In this document: piece by piece, positions 34,058 through 44,800 of the stretch
Position numbering within the stretch: the stretch's first letter is position 1
How the letters are laid out: the number at the start of each line of letters is the position of its first letter
DNA from: DATJPR01 sp963843525
Lineage (GTDB): Bacteria > Bacteroidota > Ignavibacteria > UBA10030 > UBA6906
DNA length: 64,000 nucleotides
Assembly: GCA_963843525.1 (NCBI GenBank)
Contig: CAWJKM010000001.1
Coordinates: forward strand, 50,389-114,388
Reading direction: 5' to 3'
Position numbers and translations under genes: made by a program
The notes under the pieces: generated by a model
The model's input: only the letters and a program-made list of their open reading frames with translations
Databases searched by the model: none
Told to the model about the DNA's origin: nothing

Positions 34058-35187
34058 TACAAATTTCCCCTTGCCGCCTGTTCCCGTTCCATCGCCTCGA
34101 ACAACGCTTTGAAATTTCCTTTCCCGAAGCTCTTACTCCCTTTGCGCTCAATAATCTCGAAAAAGAGCGTCGGCCGGTCTTCCACCGGGCGCGAAAAGAT
34201 CTGGAGCATATACCCTTCTTCGTCCCTGTCTGCCAGAATGCCCAGATCCTCCAGACTGGACAACGATTCGTCGATCGTGCCGATTCTGGAAGGGAGGTCC
34301 CGATAGTATGCCGAAGGAACGCGGAGGAACTCAACTCCCTGCTCCCGCAGTCGTGTAACAGTCCCGACGATATCATCCGTGGCACATGCAATGTGTTGTA
34401 CCCCCGGCCCCTGATAGAACTCAAGATACTCTTCGATCTGAGACTTTCGTTTGCCGTTCGCGGGCTCGTTGATGGGGAACTTTATTCTTCCGTTGCCGTT
34501 CGCCATCACCTTCGACATCAAAGCGGAGTATTCCGTGCTGATGTCTTTGTCGTCGAAATGTTGATAGAGTCTGAATCCCATCGTTTGCTCGTAGAACCGC
34601 ACCCAGGTATTCATTTGCCCGAGATCGACATTCCCGACCATATGGTCGATATAGTTGAGGCCCACCGGACGCGCCACCCCGTCAGGCAGGGGCATGGGTG
34701 CAAAGCCGGGCAGGAATCTGCCATGGTAGTGTTTCCGCTCCACGAACGAATGAATGACTTCACCGTAGATCGCGATCGCCGAACGACGGACTTCTCCGTC
34801 CTCGTCGTTCATCACTGCCGGCTTCATGGTCCCCTTTGCTCCGCGGCGGGTCGTCTCTGTGAACGCCGCATCGGCGTCATCCACCCAAAGAGCGATATCA
34901 TGGACGCCGTCTCCGTGCCGGAGGACATGGCGGGCGATAGGATGGTCAGATCTCAGTGCTGACGTCAACACGAACCGGATTTTCCCCTGCTCCAGAACGA
35001 AGGAGACGGTCTCGCGGACTCCTGTTTCGGGACCGCTGTAGGCGATGAGAGAGAATCCGAACGCCGCACGGTAGAAGTACGCGGCTTGTCGTGCATTCCC
35101 CACATAGAATTCGACGTAATCAGTCCCGTTGATCGGGAGAAAGTCAGTCGCTGCCGGTGCCGTCGTACGAGTCTGCTCTCCGGTCAT
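34057..35187 (-). CDS. hppD: 4-hydroxyphenylpyruvate dioxygenase
   Basis: The 376-residue enzyme converts 4-hydroxyphenylpyruvate to homogentisate. Two vicinal-oxygen-chelate domains are present; iron ligands are His in NYIDHMVGNV, His in GPGVQHIACATDDI and Glu in LFFEIIERKG, near the C-terminal gating helix. The start is ATG 35187: GGAGGG lies six bases upstream of it but touches an alternative ATG at 35193, which would leave no spacing. It is the second enzyme of the tyrosine-degradation cluster. Confidence 0.95.
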   Translation of the reverse strand: MTGEQTRTTAPAATDFLPINGTDYVEFYVGNARQAAYFYRAAFGFSLIAYSGPETGVRETVSFVLEQGKIRFVLTSALRSDHPIARHVLRHGDGVHDIALWVDDADAAFTETTRRGAKGTMKPAVMNDEDGEVRRSAIAIYGEVIHSFVERKHYHGRFLPGFAPMPLPDGVARPVGLNYIDHMVGNVDLGQMNTWVRFYEQTMGFRLYQHFDDKDISTEYSALMSKVMANGNGRIKFPINEPANGKRKSQIEEYLEFYQGPGVQHIACATDDIVGTVTRLREQGVEFLRVPSAYYRDLPSRIGTIDESLSSLEDLGILADRDEEGYMLQIFSRPVEDRPTLFFEIIERKGSKSFGKGNFKALFEAMEREQAARGNL

Positions 35188-35204
35188 AGCCATCCCTCCG
35201 TGTG

Positions 35205-35828
35205 TTAATTCGATCGAAATTCAGAATCGACGATCATAATGTCCCCCGGGGTGCTGATCGGGCCGAGCGGAGTGTCAACAGTCGGACGCGCACGCAACTG
35301 AACGTGACTGGCCGATCGGTTCACTCCGCCCAGGGCGAAGGCGAGATTGATGAGGCCCTGATAACCCCGCTGGCTGAAGAATTTGTACAGGTCGAGATCC
35401 ATACGAATCGGAATCACCGTGGACTGACCGGTTCCCGGGATGGAAATCGGACCGGAGAGATTCCCGCTGATTGTCTGGACGCTGTCGATCAACAGTGTCC
35501 ACGCAAGACTCCGCAACGTGGCTGTTGTCGCGGGGGTACCGCCTGAGCCATCGTTTGGATTCATTGCGGCAATGTTGACGGTAAATGCCGCCGGGAAGCG
35601 TTTGTCAGTAAAGGCGGGGAGGAGTTTCAATCCGTCACCGAGTGTCACTTTCTGCTTGCCGGAGAGATCGATGCCCACCAGAGAAAATTCGGTGACGCTG
35701 TCGACTTTGAATTTGCAGCGGGAGAGATTGCTGAGCGTCCCACCGACATTCTTCAATAGCGAGCAGGAAATCAGCCCGAAGGGAAGCGCAAGGATCAGCG
35801 CGTTGAGGAGGATGCGATGAGTAGACAT
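35205..35828 (-). CDS. Putative lipoprotein, LEA14/WHy-like, unknown function
   Basis: The 207-residue protein has a lipoprotein signal with lipobox GLISC (Cys near residue 22). The mature part is beta-rich (VDSVTEFSLVGIDLSGKQ, FPAAFTVNIAAMNPND, VIPIRMDLDLYKFF), similar in layout to LEA14/WHy-type lipoproteins that occur in Gram-negative bacteria; this match is only by pattern. It sits between the aminotransferase and HPPD genes with gaps of 22 and 17 bases, so it is co-transcribed with the tyrosine pathway, which is unexpected for a lipoprotein. Confidence 0.65.
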   Translation of the reverse strand: MSTHRILLNALILALPFGLISCSLLKNVGGTLSNLSRCKFKVDSVTEFSLVGIDLSGKQKVTLGDGLKLLPAFTDKRFPAAFTVNIAAMNPNDGSGGTPATTATLRSLAWTLLIDSVQTISGNLSGPISIPGTGQSTVIPIRMDLDLYKFFSQRGYQGLINLAFALGGVNRSASHVQLRARPTVDTPLGPISTPGDIMIVDSEFRSN

Positions 35829-35850
35829 GGTATTGGAGGTTGGCCTGCTC

Positions 35851-37002
35851 TCAGGCTGCCACCCTTTCCAGGATGGGTTTCAAGCGATCGACCAGGATCT
35901 CAATTTGCTCCAGAGTTCCAATGGTTATCCTCACACAATGCGGCAATCCAAAACTTCGAAGGGGCCGGATGATGATGCCTTGTGCGAGGAGTTCCTGATA
36001 GACGCTATTGACCATGGATTCGGATTCAAGCGGAAGGAGAACAAAATTTGCTTCAGTGGGTATAACGGTGAGGCCGAGACGTTGAAGCGCAGGGATCAAC
36101 ACTGCCTTTCCTGCAGCATTCATGTCGAGGGTCCGTTTGAGGAATTCAACATCGCCGAGTGCACCAATCCCCGCGGCCTGAGCAAGTGTGCTGGGTTCAA
36201 AGGGGAGTTTGACTTTCAGGATATTCGTGATAAGACGATCATGGGCAAACCCGTATCCGATGCGAATGCCTGCGAGCCCGTAGGCCTTGGAAAATGTGCG
36301 GAGGGTGATGACGTTGTCATAACGATAATGCATCGAGTCAGGATAGACCGGATTGTCCTTCGCATACTCGAAATAGGCCTCATCGAGGATGATGAGGACA
36401 TGCTCGGGAACCTTTTTGATAAAAGCGTCGAATTCTTCTGCTGTAAAGATCGTGCCGGTCGGGTTGTTCGGGTTGGCAAGATAAATGATTTTCGTATGCG
36501 CGTTGATCGCGCCTGCAATGGCAGCGAGATCGAAATGATACTGCCTCAGCGGGACGGTCACCAACTTCACACCCCGTGACCTGGCCAACACATAAAATCC
36601 TACGAATGTTCCTTCAGAGGTCAACACCTCATCATCGTCGCAGAGGAAGGCCCGTATTATCACGGACATGATTCCTTCGGAACCGCTTCCACAGATCACA
36701 TTCATGACCTTCAGCCGGAATTGCGCGGCCAGAACTTCCCTCAGATCAAGCCCCCCATTAGGATAGAGGTGGAGATCGGTGAGGTGTTCTTGCATACTCT
36801 GGATTGCACGCGGGGAAGGTCCAATGGGGTTCTCGTTGGACGCGAGCTTGATAATCGACTTGAGACCGGTCTCCCTCTGCAGCTCGGAAATGGGCTTCCC
36901 GGGCTTATAGGGTTCAAGGGATTCTATGTACGGAGGGACGAGCCTCACAGGCCGGGAACTCGTGTGGAGATGTCTGATTCTGTGAGGAAGATAGCAATCC
37001 AC
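35851..37002 (-). CDS. HisC-type aminotransferase, probably aromatic (tyrosine) aminotransferase
   Basis: The 383-residue PLP enzyme has class I/II signatures: LASNENPIGPS, NPNNPTGTIF, DEAYFEYA and the PLP-lysine in TFSKAYGLAGIRIGYG, with the C-terminal VRITIG Arg. By sequence it is a HisC-like (histidinol-phosphate) aminotransferase; several members accept tyrosine and phenylalanine. Its place at the head of an operon with HPPD, HGD and FAH suggests it makes 4-hydroxyphenylpyruvate from tyrosine. No histidine biosynthesis gene is nearby. The start is uncertain: GTG 37002 or GTG 36948. Confidence 0.85.
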   Translation of the reverse strand: MDCYLPHRIRHLHTSSRPVRLVPPYIESLEPYKPGKPISELQRETGLKSIIKLASNENPIGPSPRAIQSMQEHLTDLHLYPNGGLDLREVLAAQFRLKVMNVICGSGSEGIMSVIIRAFLCDDDEVLTSEGTFVGFYVLARSRGVKLVTVPLRQYHFDLAAIAGAINAHTKIIYLANPNNPTGTIFTAEEFDAFIKKVPEHVLIILDEAYFEYAKDNPVYPDSMHYRYDNVITLRTFSKAYGLAGIRIGYGFAHDRLITNILKVKLPFEPSTLAQAAGIGALGDVEFLKRTLDMNAAGKAVLIPALQRLGLTVIPTEANFVLLPLESESMVNSVYQELLAQGIIIRPLRSFGLPHCVRITIGTLEQIEILVDRLKPILERVAA

Positions 37003-37098
37003 CCATGTAAAAGCAATAATCTTGACATTCGGGAGATTGATGGTTAGAATCCAGAATATGACAGCTTGGCACGTTTATGATCCGTCAAATGTTGATTG

Positions 37099-37824
37099 AT
37101 GGAGAAAGCAGAAGATAAAGAGATCATGATTCCCCTTCGGGATACGGTCCGGTCCTCGACTACCCCCTACGTCACGTATTCTCTTATTGCGGCGTGTTCG
37201 GCGGTCTTTCTCTACGAAGTATGGCTGGGAGAGCGAGCTGAATCTTTCATCAACCGGTTCGCCGTGGTGCCTTCCGAGGTATTCGGAACATTCTTCCGCG
37301 GAGAATTCTCCCTCCCGGTGAGCCTCACGGTCCTGAGTTCCATGTTTCTTCATGGGGGATGGATGCATTTGTTGGGGAATATGCTGTATCTTTATATCTT
37401 TGGGGACAACGTGGAGGATAGACTCGGCCACAAGGGCTTCCTCGCTTTCTATCTGTTGAGCGGTATCGGGGCGGTATGCGCAGAGGTGATTGCGCTCCCG
37501 CACTCGACGACACCCCTGATTGGAGCGAGCGGTGCCATCGCAGGAGTCCTCGGAGCGTATTTTCTTCTGTTTCCGCGTGCAAGAGTGCTCACGCTCATCC
37601 CTTTGTTTATCTTCTTCCCGATTGTTGAAATTTCGGCTTTTTTCTTCCTCGGGTTCTGGTTTGTCCTGCAGTTTGTGCAGGGAGCAGCTTCTTCGGGCGC
37701 CGGCGCTATGGGTGGGGTAGCCTGGTGGGCACACACGGGAGGTTTCCTTGTGGGTGCAATTCTCTTGCCTGTCTTTCTCTTTCTCTCACCTCGATCACAT
37801 GCCGTCGCCAGAAGTCGGTTTTAA
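37099..37824 (+). CDS. Rhomboid-family intramembrane serine protease
   Basis: The 241-residue protein has about six to seven hydrophobic helices. The catalytic Ser is in GASGAIAG (near residue 152) and the catalytic His in WWAHTGGF; HGGWMHLLGNMLYLYIFG is the conserved loop and second helix. Rhomboids cut transmembrane substrates. ATG 37126 (MIPLRDT) is an alternative start that resembles many relatives; neither start has a clear ribosome binding site. It is divergent from the aminotransferase gene. Confidence 0.9.
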   Translation: MEKAEDKEIMIPLRDTVRSSTTPYVTYSLIAACSAVFLYEVWLGERAESFINRFAVVPSEVFGTFFRGEFSLPVSLTVLSSMFLHGGWMHLLGNMLYLYIFGDNVEDRLGHKGFLAFYLLSGIGAVCAEVIALPHSTTPLIGASGAIAGVLGAYFLLFPRARVLTLIPLFIFFPIVEISAFFFLGFWFVLQFVQGAASSGAGAMGGVAWWAHTGGFLVGAILLPVFLFLSPRSHAVARSRF

Positions 37825-37860
37825 CCACATTCTGGTTGAGGCACAAACTGCGTGAGCTCC

Positions 37861-40800
37861 ATGAACAGAATTCTCCTGGTTGCCGCATCGGTTCTCTTCA
37901 TTACATTATCAGGGCGAGGTGCCGTCCATCCTCAGACAGAGGCTTCAAAATCGCAGCAGGGCGGGAGGGTTGTTCCCGGTGTGGTGATCGTGAAATTTGG
38001 GACGGGGTCGGGACTTCTCAAAGGGAACGCTCTTTCCTCCACGCTCTCCGCCGCGCTGCAACGGCGGGGAGTGCAACAGATCCGCCGGGCCTTTCCCGGA
38101 GTGCCGTCTCTGGCGAAGGCGAATCCGATGACGGCGCAGGGACTCGACAGGATATTCTATGCCAGTGTCGACCCCGCCGCAGATGTGTTCACGGTCGCCC
38201 AGGCCATCGCGCGATTGCCGGGGATCGCCTATGCCGAACCGAAGTATTTGCAGACAATGTATGATGTCCCGAACGATCCGGATTTCCCGACCCAGCAGAA
38301 TGCGTATTTTAATTTAATGCACATCCCGGACGCCTGGACGGTCGTGAAAACCAACGGCTCGGTGATCGTTGCCGATGTGGATGGCGGGACATACTGGCAG
38401 CACGAAGATCTCTCCCCGAATCTCTGGATCAACAGTGGAGAGGACATCAATCATAATGGACAGTTCGATCCGACTGCCAGCAGCTCCGGAGGAGATCTGA
38501 ACGGGGTTGATGATGATGGTGATGGCTATGTGGACGATGTCATCGGTTGGAACTTCACTGCGGGCACGAATAACCCCGATGGATCACCCGCAACGCCGGG
38601 GAGCGCATCGCACGGAACGGCGACTGCGAGTCATATGGCCGCTGTAACGAATAATGATACCGGGATGGCAGGAAGCGGGTGGAATCCCAAACTCATGCCC
38701 ATCAATGCCGCCTCCGCCGGCACCGATGACGCAATTGCGTTCGGATATGAAGGTATCCAATTCGCGGCGGCACATGGCGCAAAGGTCATCAATTGCAGTT
38801 GGGGAAGACAGGGGAGTTTTTCGCAATTTGAACACGATGTGGTCGTCGCTGCGACCGCGGCCGGGTCTCTTATTGTTGCAGCCGCGGCGAATGCCAGCAC
38901 CAATAACGATCTTGTGCCGAACTATCCTTCAAGCTTCAAGGAAGTGCTCGGCGTGGGTGCGACGAATTCGACGGATGACGTCGTGGCAGGGTTTACCAAC
39001 TTTGGAATGTCGGTCAGCGTGTACGCCCCCGGCATCAATATCTTCAGCGCCTTCAACGGTGGGGGATATGGCAGCGGCGGCAGCGGAACCTCGTATTCAT
39101 CACCGCTGACGGCAGGGCTGGCAGCAATGCTCTTTGCACAGCATCCGGGCTGGACCCCCCGCCAGGTGGCGACACAGATCCGTGTCACAGCGGATCCAAT
39201 CGACGGCGTGAACCCCGCGTACGCAGGATATCTCGGACATGGACGCGTGAATTTTTACCGTGCGGTGACGGAGTCCCATCCGGGATTGGAAGTTCTCACC
39301 GTCAATACTGCGGTGTCATCCGGACAGACATTCATTGTCGCAGGAGATAGTGTGCGAATATCGGTGACTCGTCAGGAATATTCTCCCCGGGTCGGCCGAC
39401 AACGTACAGTTTACCCTCACTTCGCCGGATGGCTCGATCAGAGTCCTTGGCGGCACGACATTGATTTCATCAATCCCGCAAAACGGCGAGGTTACCCTTC
39501 CGGATTTTGTCGTCCTGGCCGACACAATCACGGGCGTGAAGGATGTTGACCTGGCGCTCCGATGGGTATCGAATGGAAACGATGCTGATGCGTTTGCCCT
39601 CCCGTACCCCGTGTACTCGACGGCTCCGTCGTGGGTACTCCATGATACACCGGCTGCCTCGACTACTGCTTCGGGGTTCTTCTCGATCAAGGCCGTCAAT
39701 TCTTCTGTGATCTGGGCCGCCGGAGGTGATGGGTCAGCGACGGCGCCGGTCGTCGTACGAAGCATAGACGGAGGATCAACCTGGACCGACGTCACAGGAA
39801 ATCTGAGCAAGGTTGATCTTTATTGCGTGACAGCGGTCGACTCACTTCATGCGTGGGCAGGCACGGGAGACGGTCGCATTTTTGCCACCACGGACGGTGG
39901 AGGGACATGGGCCAACCAATCCTATCCATTTACGCAGAGCCCGTTCATTGATGGCATCTGGTTTTTCGATACACAAAAGGGACTGGCCCTGGGCGATCCG
40001 GCGAGCGGTACCGGGAAGTTCGTCATTCTGAAAACGAGTGATGGCGGGCAGAACTGGTCGCATGTGCTTGTGGAACCGACCGGTGGCTCGAGCGAAGCGG
40101 GGTGGAACAATTCATGGTGGTGGAACGATCAGCAACACGGATGGTTCGGCACGAACGCGTCAAAGGTATGGAAGTCAACCGACGGCGGAGCACACTGGAG
40201 CAGTGCGGCGAGCACGTCCATGAATAGCATTGGTGTGGCTTTCGGGGATAATGCGAATGGAGTGGCGGCCCACGATAATGGAGTAACTTCGGTTTCGACG
40301 GACGGCGGCGCATCGTGGAGCAGCGGATCGACACTTGGCGGAACGATATCGGGAATTGCGTTTGCACCCGGGAATTCGAATGTCTGGGCCGTTGGTCCGA
40401 GCACCCCCTATCGCTCCACCGACGGGGGACAATCGTGGACTGCTGAAACGACCTTTCCCTTTGATGGATCGATTACTCATGTCAGCGTGGCTGACCCGAC
40501 GCATGCATTCGCTTCTACTTCGTTTGGCCAAATTCTTTCGTATATTCCAACTGTGACGGGGGTCCCGATAGGGCCGGGTTCCGCTGTCCCGGCAGGTTAC
40601 GCACTCCTGCCGAACTACCCCAATCCATTCAACCCGGCGACAGTTTTCACGTACCGGGTCGGTGAGAGCGGGAGAGTCCGGCTCGGAATTTATGATCTTC
40701 TCGGTCGCGAGGTCGCGGTGCTGTTTGACGGGACTCGCGAAGCGGGAACGTTCACCGTCCGCTGGGATGCGAAAGAATTTGCCAGCGGCGTTTACTTTGC

Positions 40801-40876
40801 CCGGCTGACCGCCTGGGGATCGAACCCGGCGAACCAGGCATTCACTCAAGTACAGAAACTGATTCTTCTCCGATGA
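37861..40876 (+). CDS. Secreted subtilase (S8) with BNR-like repeats and T9SS sorting domain, interrupted by a frameshift
   Basis: The reading frame begins at ATG 37861 with a signal peptide, an inhibitor-like propeptide and an S8 catalytic domain: Asp in IVADVDGG, His in SHGTATAS and Ser in GTSYSSPLTAG. The Asp motif is DGG rather than the usual D-S/T-G. Near 39385-39391 (CCCCGGG) the frame shifts by one base; the first frame stops at 39549 while the second continues with beta-propeller BNR-like repeats (STDGGAHWSS, STDGGQSWT) and a T9SS C-terminal domain (LLPNYPNPFNPATVF). One gene of about 1000 residues is implied. The extra base could be a sequencing error, a real mutation or a slippery site. 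Confidence 0.82.
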
Positions 40877-41577
40877 GCACTGGACCTATAATGAATGCGT
40901 TAAAGAGACTTCCCCACCGACTTTTCCCCGTGCTGCTCCTGATGTCGATGGTACAGGCGAAAGCGCAGTTTGAAGGAGTCGTTGAAAGCCAGAACCTGAC
41001 GACCGACGACGAAGGGAAAATGGTGAAATTCGCCATCACCATGTGGATTAAGAATGACAAAATCCGCGTGGAGACCGGACCAATCGGCTCGACACCTTCG
41101 TCGACGATGATCTACCGTGGTGACCGAAAGATTGTTTGGATGTTGAATGATGAGGACCGGTCCTTTTTCGAGATTCTTCCGAATGCCCCGGGATTAAAAG
41201 GGGACACGAGCGCAAGACCGGCTATACCGAAAGAGAGTCTGGCGAAGACCGGGAAGAAAAGGAAGATTCTTGGATATTCGTGTGAGCAATACATCCTCCG
41301 GCGGGGCGATCAGGTGACAGAGCTCTGGGGAACACGGTCGCTTCCGAACCTTCTTGCGACGACATCAAAAGTCCTGGGAGAAGATGAGGAGGACAGCAGT
41401 GGGGAGTGGAACGAAGATCTGCATCGATTGGGGATGTTCACGCTTTCTGCCAAGACACGGGTCGGCGGAAAAGTCGTTGAAGCGCAGGAGACTTCGAAAA
41501 TCGAAAGACAGAATGTAGACGAGGAGAAATTCGAATTGCCCGAGGGGTACAAGAAACAAATCATCGGTGGGAACTGA
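40873..41577 (+). CDS. DUF4412 domain protein, secreted or membrane-anchored
   Basis: The 234-residue protein begins with a signal peptide (about residues 8-32, ending VQAKAQ) and continues with FEGVVES, MWIKNDKIRVETG and ILGYSCEQYILRRGDQVTELWGT (start and end: ILGYSCEQYIL and TELWGT), a pattern typical of DUF4412 proteins common in Bacteroidota and relatives. Their function is unknown, but the fold resembles outer-membrane lipoprotein-sorting factors. The ATGA overlap with the subtilase stop indicates coupling; ATG 40891 is an alternative start. Confidence 0.75.
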   Translation: MSTGPIMNALKRLPHRLFPVLLLMSMVQAKAQFEGVVESQNLTTDDEGKMVKFAITMWIKNDKIRVETGPIGSTPSSTMIYRGDRKIVWMLNDEDRSFFEILPNAPGLKGDTSARPAIPKESLAKTGKKRKILGYSCEQYILRRGDQVTELWGTRSLPNLLATTSKVLGEDEEDSSGEWNEDLHRLGMFTLSAKTRVGGKVVEAQETSKIERQNVDEEKFELPEGYKKQIIGGN

Positions 41578-41624
41578 GCAGCGAAGCCTGTCACACGGTG
41601 CACTTCGTTGCCACCTGTGGGGTG

Positions 41625-41709
41625 TGGGGATGGAGGGACTCGAACCCTCAAGCCTGGTGAGGGCGGCAGATTTTGAGTCTGCTGCGGTTGCCAGTTTCGC
41701 CACATCCCC
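41625..41709 (-). tRNA. tRNA-Leu (anticodon CAA)
   Basis: On the minus strand the acceptor GGGGATG (41709-41703) pairs with CATCCCC (41632-41626), with discriminator A at 41625. The anticodon arm GCAGA-CTCAAAA-TCTGC gives anticodon CAA. A long variable arm (CGCCCTCACCAGGCTT region) and T arm GAGGG-TTCGAGT-CCCTC confirm a class II leucine tRNA. CCA is not encoded. Confidence 0.95.
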
Positions 41710-41849
41710 GGGCCACTGTGCCCCAAAAAATACGGAGGAATGGATCGATAGTCAAGGATCGTTTCATCATGGGAAAACCGTTGGCGGTATATCGATGATC
41801 CCACGATGAACCGCTGACCTCTTCCGACCTCGTCCATCGTTCCTTGTCC

Positions 41850-44800
41850 ATGCCTGCGTCTTACCATACCCCCGTCCGCTGTGCCCTCCTCTTTCTGGTG
41901 TGCCTCTTCGTTTCGGGCGCTGCTGCTCAGGAGCTTGTCCCGTCTCTCCCGGAAGGATCCGCAGTACTGGTTCCCCTCGCAACACGGCCCGATTCGATCT
42001 ATTTGCTCCCGCATATGTTTATCGCCGCAGGGACCGACAGCCTTCTTCTTGACTCCACATTCGTCCTTCACCCCGATTCGGACTACGTGCTGTTCGCCAG
42101 ACATGGAAGCGTGCGGTTCACCCCGGCCTTCTGGAAGAGGATCGTGCTCCTCGAACGACCTACCGTCACGGTCTCCGCCCGGTTTCGCTATTTTCCATTT
42201 TCCTTCCGGGACTTCTACGAACGGCATCCCGTCGTCGTCCTTCAGGACTCGGCGGGCACATTGCACGTCTCCCGTCCCTCCTCAAAACTCGATCTCGAAG
42301 ATATCTTCGGGTCAAATCTCCAGAAGAGCGGCAGCATTTTCCGGGGTTTCACTGTCGGGACAAACCGGGATCTTTCCCTGACATCGGGTCTCCGCATGCA
42401 GCTTGCCGGAAAATTGACCAAAGATATCGAAGTCGCAGCGGTTCTCACCGACGAAAACACGCCGATTCAGCCTGAGGGAACAACACAAACGTTGCAGGAG
42501 TTCGACAAGGTCTTCGTTGATATCCGAGGCAAAGACCTGTCGGCGACGTTGGGGGATTTTGTCCTTGACGTCAAGGGGACTGAATTTGCGAATCTCTCCC
42601 GGAAACTCCAGGGCGCAAAGGGCGATGCAGAATACCGTTTCGGCTTTTCCGACGGGTCGGTCCTCGCTGCAGGTGCGGTCACGAGGGGAAAGTTCAATAC
42701 GATGCAGTTCAACGGTCTTGATGGGGTCCAGGGACCATACCTGCTGACCGGAAAATATCAGGAGCAGTCGATCATCGTTATTGCAGGGACCGAACGCGTT
42801 TACGTGGACGGTGAGCTGATGGTCCGAGGCGAAACGAATGATTACACAATCGACTATTCTCTGGGGGAAGTCACCTTTTCTCCACGCCGCCTCATCACCG
42901 CAGCATCGCGGGTCACCATCGATTTCCAGTACTCCGACAGGCAGTTCTCCCGGTCACTGCTCGGTGGGCAGACCGTTTCCTCGTTCCTTGACAACAGGGC
43001 CCGGGTGACATTCTCGTTTTTCCGCGAGGCGGATGATCCGACCGCCCCCATCGACTTGAATCTGACAGATAGCGTGAAGAACGTCATCGCCGCAGCCGGT
43101 GCTGACAGGAATCGCGCAGTTCTCAGCGGGGCGACCCGGGTGGACTCAAACGGGTACTACATTCAGGTCGATACTGTTCTCGCCGATGGGTCCGCAAAGA
43201 CCTTCTATCGATACGCCCCGGGTGATCCTGCAGCACACTATACCGTAACATTTTCGCGGGTTGCGACAGGACAGGGGGAATACATCCGGCAGCAGATAGG
43301 AGTGTACGAATGGCGTGGGCCCGGGGGGGGTGATTATGTTCCCGTTCAATTTCTTCCGCTCCCGCAACTGCAGCAGATGATGGATGTTGCGCTGGAAGTT
43401 GCTCCTCTCCGCGATTTGCATGTTACGGGTGAGTTCGCCGGGACCACATTCGACCCCAACAGGCTCTCGTTCACCGATGTAACGCAACAGGGGCATGGTC
43501 TCAACGTGGGGCTCCAGTGGAAACCGCAGCGCCTTCAAATTGGAGGAATGGATTTCGGCCGGCTCGATCTCTCGGCACACGAACGGTACACGAGCAATGC
43601 GTTCAACCCGCTGGACCGGACTACAGACATTGAATACGGCAGGAAATGGGGGATAGATTCCCTCGTCCAGACGAGTGAAGAGATTCAGGAGGGGTCCGTC
43701 GCATATTCGCCGGATTCGAGCATGACCTTTGGCGGAAGTTACGGGAAGAACATACGCGGGAACGGATTTCGTTCAATTCGCGACGCCGGAACGTTTACCC
43801 TCCGGTCTCCGTCCCTTGCCACCGCAGACTATTCCATCGAGAGCATAAGATCGGCGGAGGAACCGGGAGAAACCAGAAGTTCATGGTTGCGTCAGAAAGG
43901 GGGGATCGAACGGGCAGTTTTCGGATTTCTGATTCCTCGGTTTTCGTACGAAGCCGAGCGGAGGACGTTCAGTAACGATTCTCTGGAAACTCTTCCCGGG
44001 TCGTTTTCGTTTGATGAAATTGGCGCCGGAATCACGTTGAAGGGACTCGGTCCACTTTCCGGGAACATCGGTGTGGGCTGGCGTACGGACAATCTTGCCC
44101 TCAACGGGCGGCTGGCAAGACAATCCGATGCGCTCACGCAGACACTCGGCCTCAAATTGAACGAGTGGAACAACCTCAGCGATCAATTGGACGTCACTGT
44201 TCGCAGCAGAATGTTCACGCAGGAATTCCACGCCGGCTCCCCCGATGTGCATAGCGTTCTGGTCCGCAATCAGACCAGATTCACGCCTTTGAACCGGGGG
44301 GTGGAGGCGGACCTTGTCTATGAAGTATCCACCGAGCGGGCGTCACGGCTGGACCGTGTATTCGTGCGAGTATCGCTCGGATCGGGAAATTACAAATATC
44401 TCGGGGATTTGAACAAGAATGGCGTCGCGGATGACAACGAATTCGTCCCCGCGCGTTTTGACGGCGACTACGTTGCTGTGACCGTTCCGAGCGATAACCT
44501 CATCCCCGTGATCAATTTGGGAACTGGTCTCAGGGTGAGAACGAGTCCTGCCCGATTTCTCACCGGAACGGGAACACTCAAGGACATTCTTTCCACCCTG
44601 ACCGGAGAGAGTTACTTTCGTGTTGAGGAAAAAAGTACGGAACGAGAGCTCCAGCAAATTTATCTCCTCCATTTCAGCAAGTTTCGCAGAGACACCACCA
44701 CGCTTCAGGGTTCAAGGTTGTTCAGTCAGGACCTCTTCATTTTGGACGGGAATCCTTCATTCTCCTGCAGATTGCGGTATAGTGATCGACAGGGGCTGAC

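Noticed and set aside
37075..37734. Minus-strand frame over the rhomboid gene
   Set aside because: Antisense to a rhomboid with complete catalytic motifs; no recognisable domain.
41310..42266. Minus-strand frame covering tRNA-Leu
   Set aside because: It reads through a complete tRNA gene and overlaps two real genes on the other strand.
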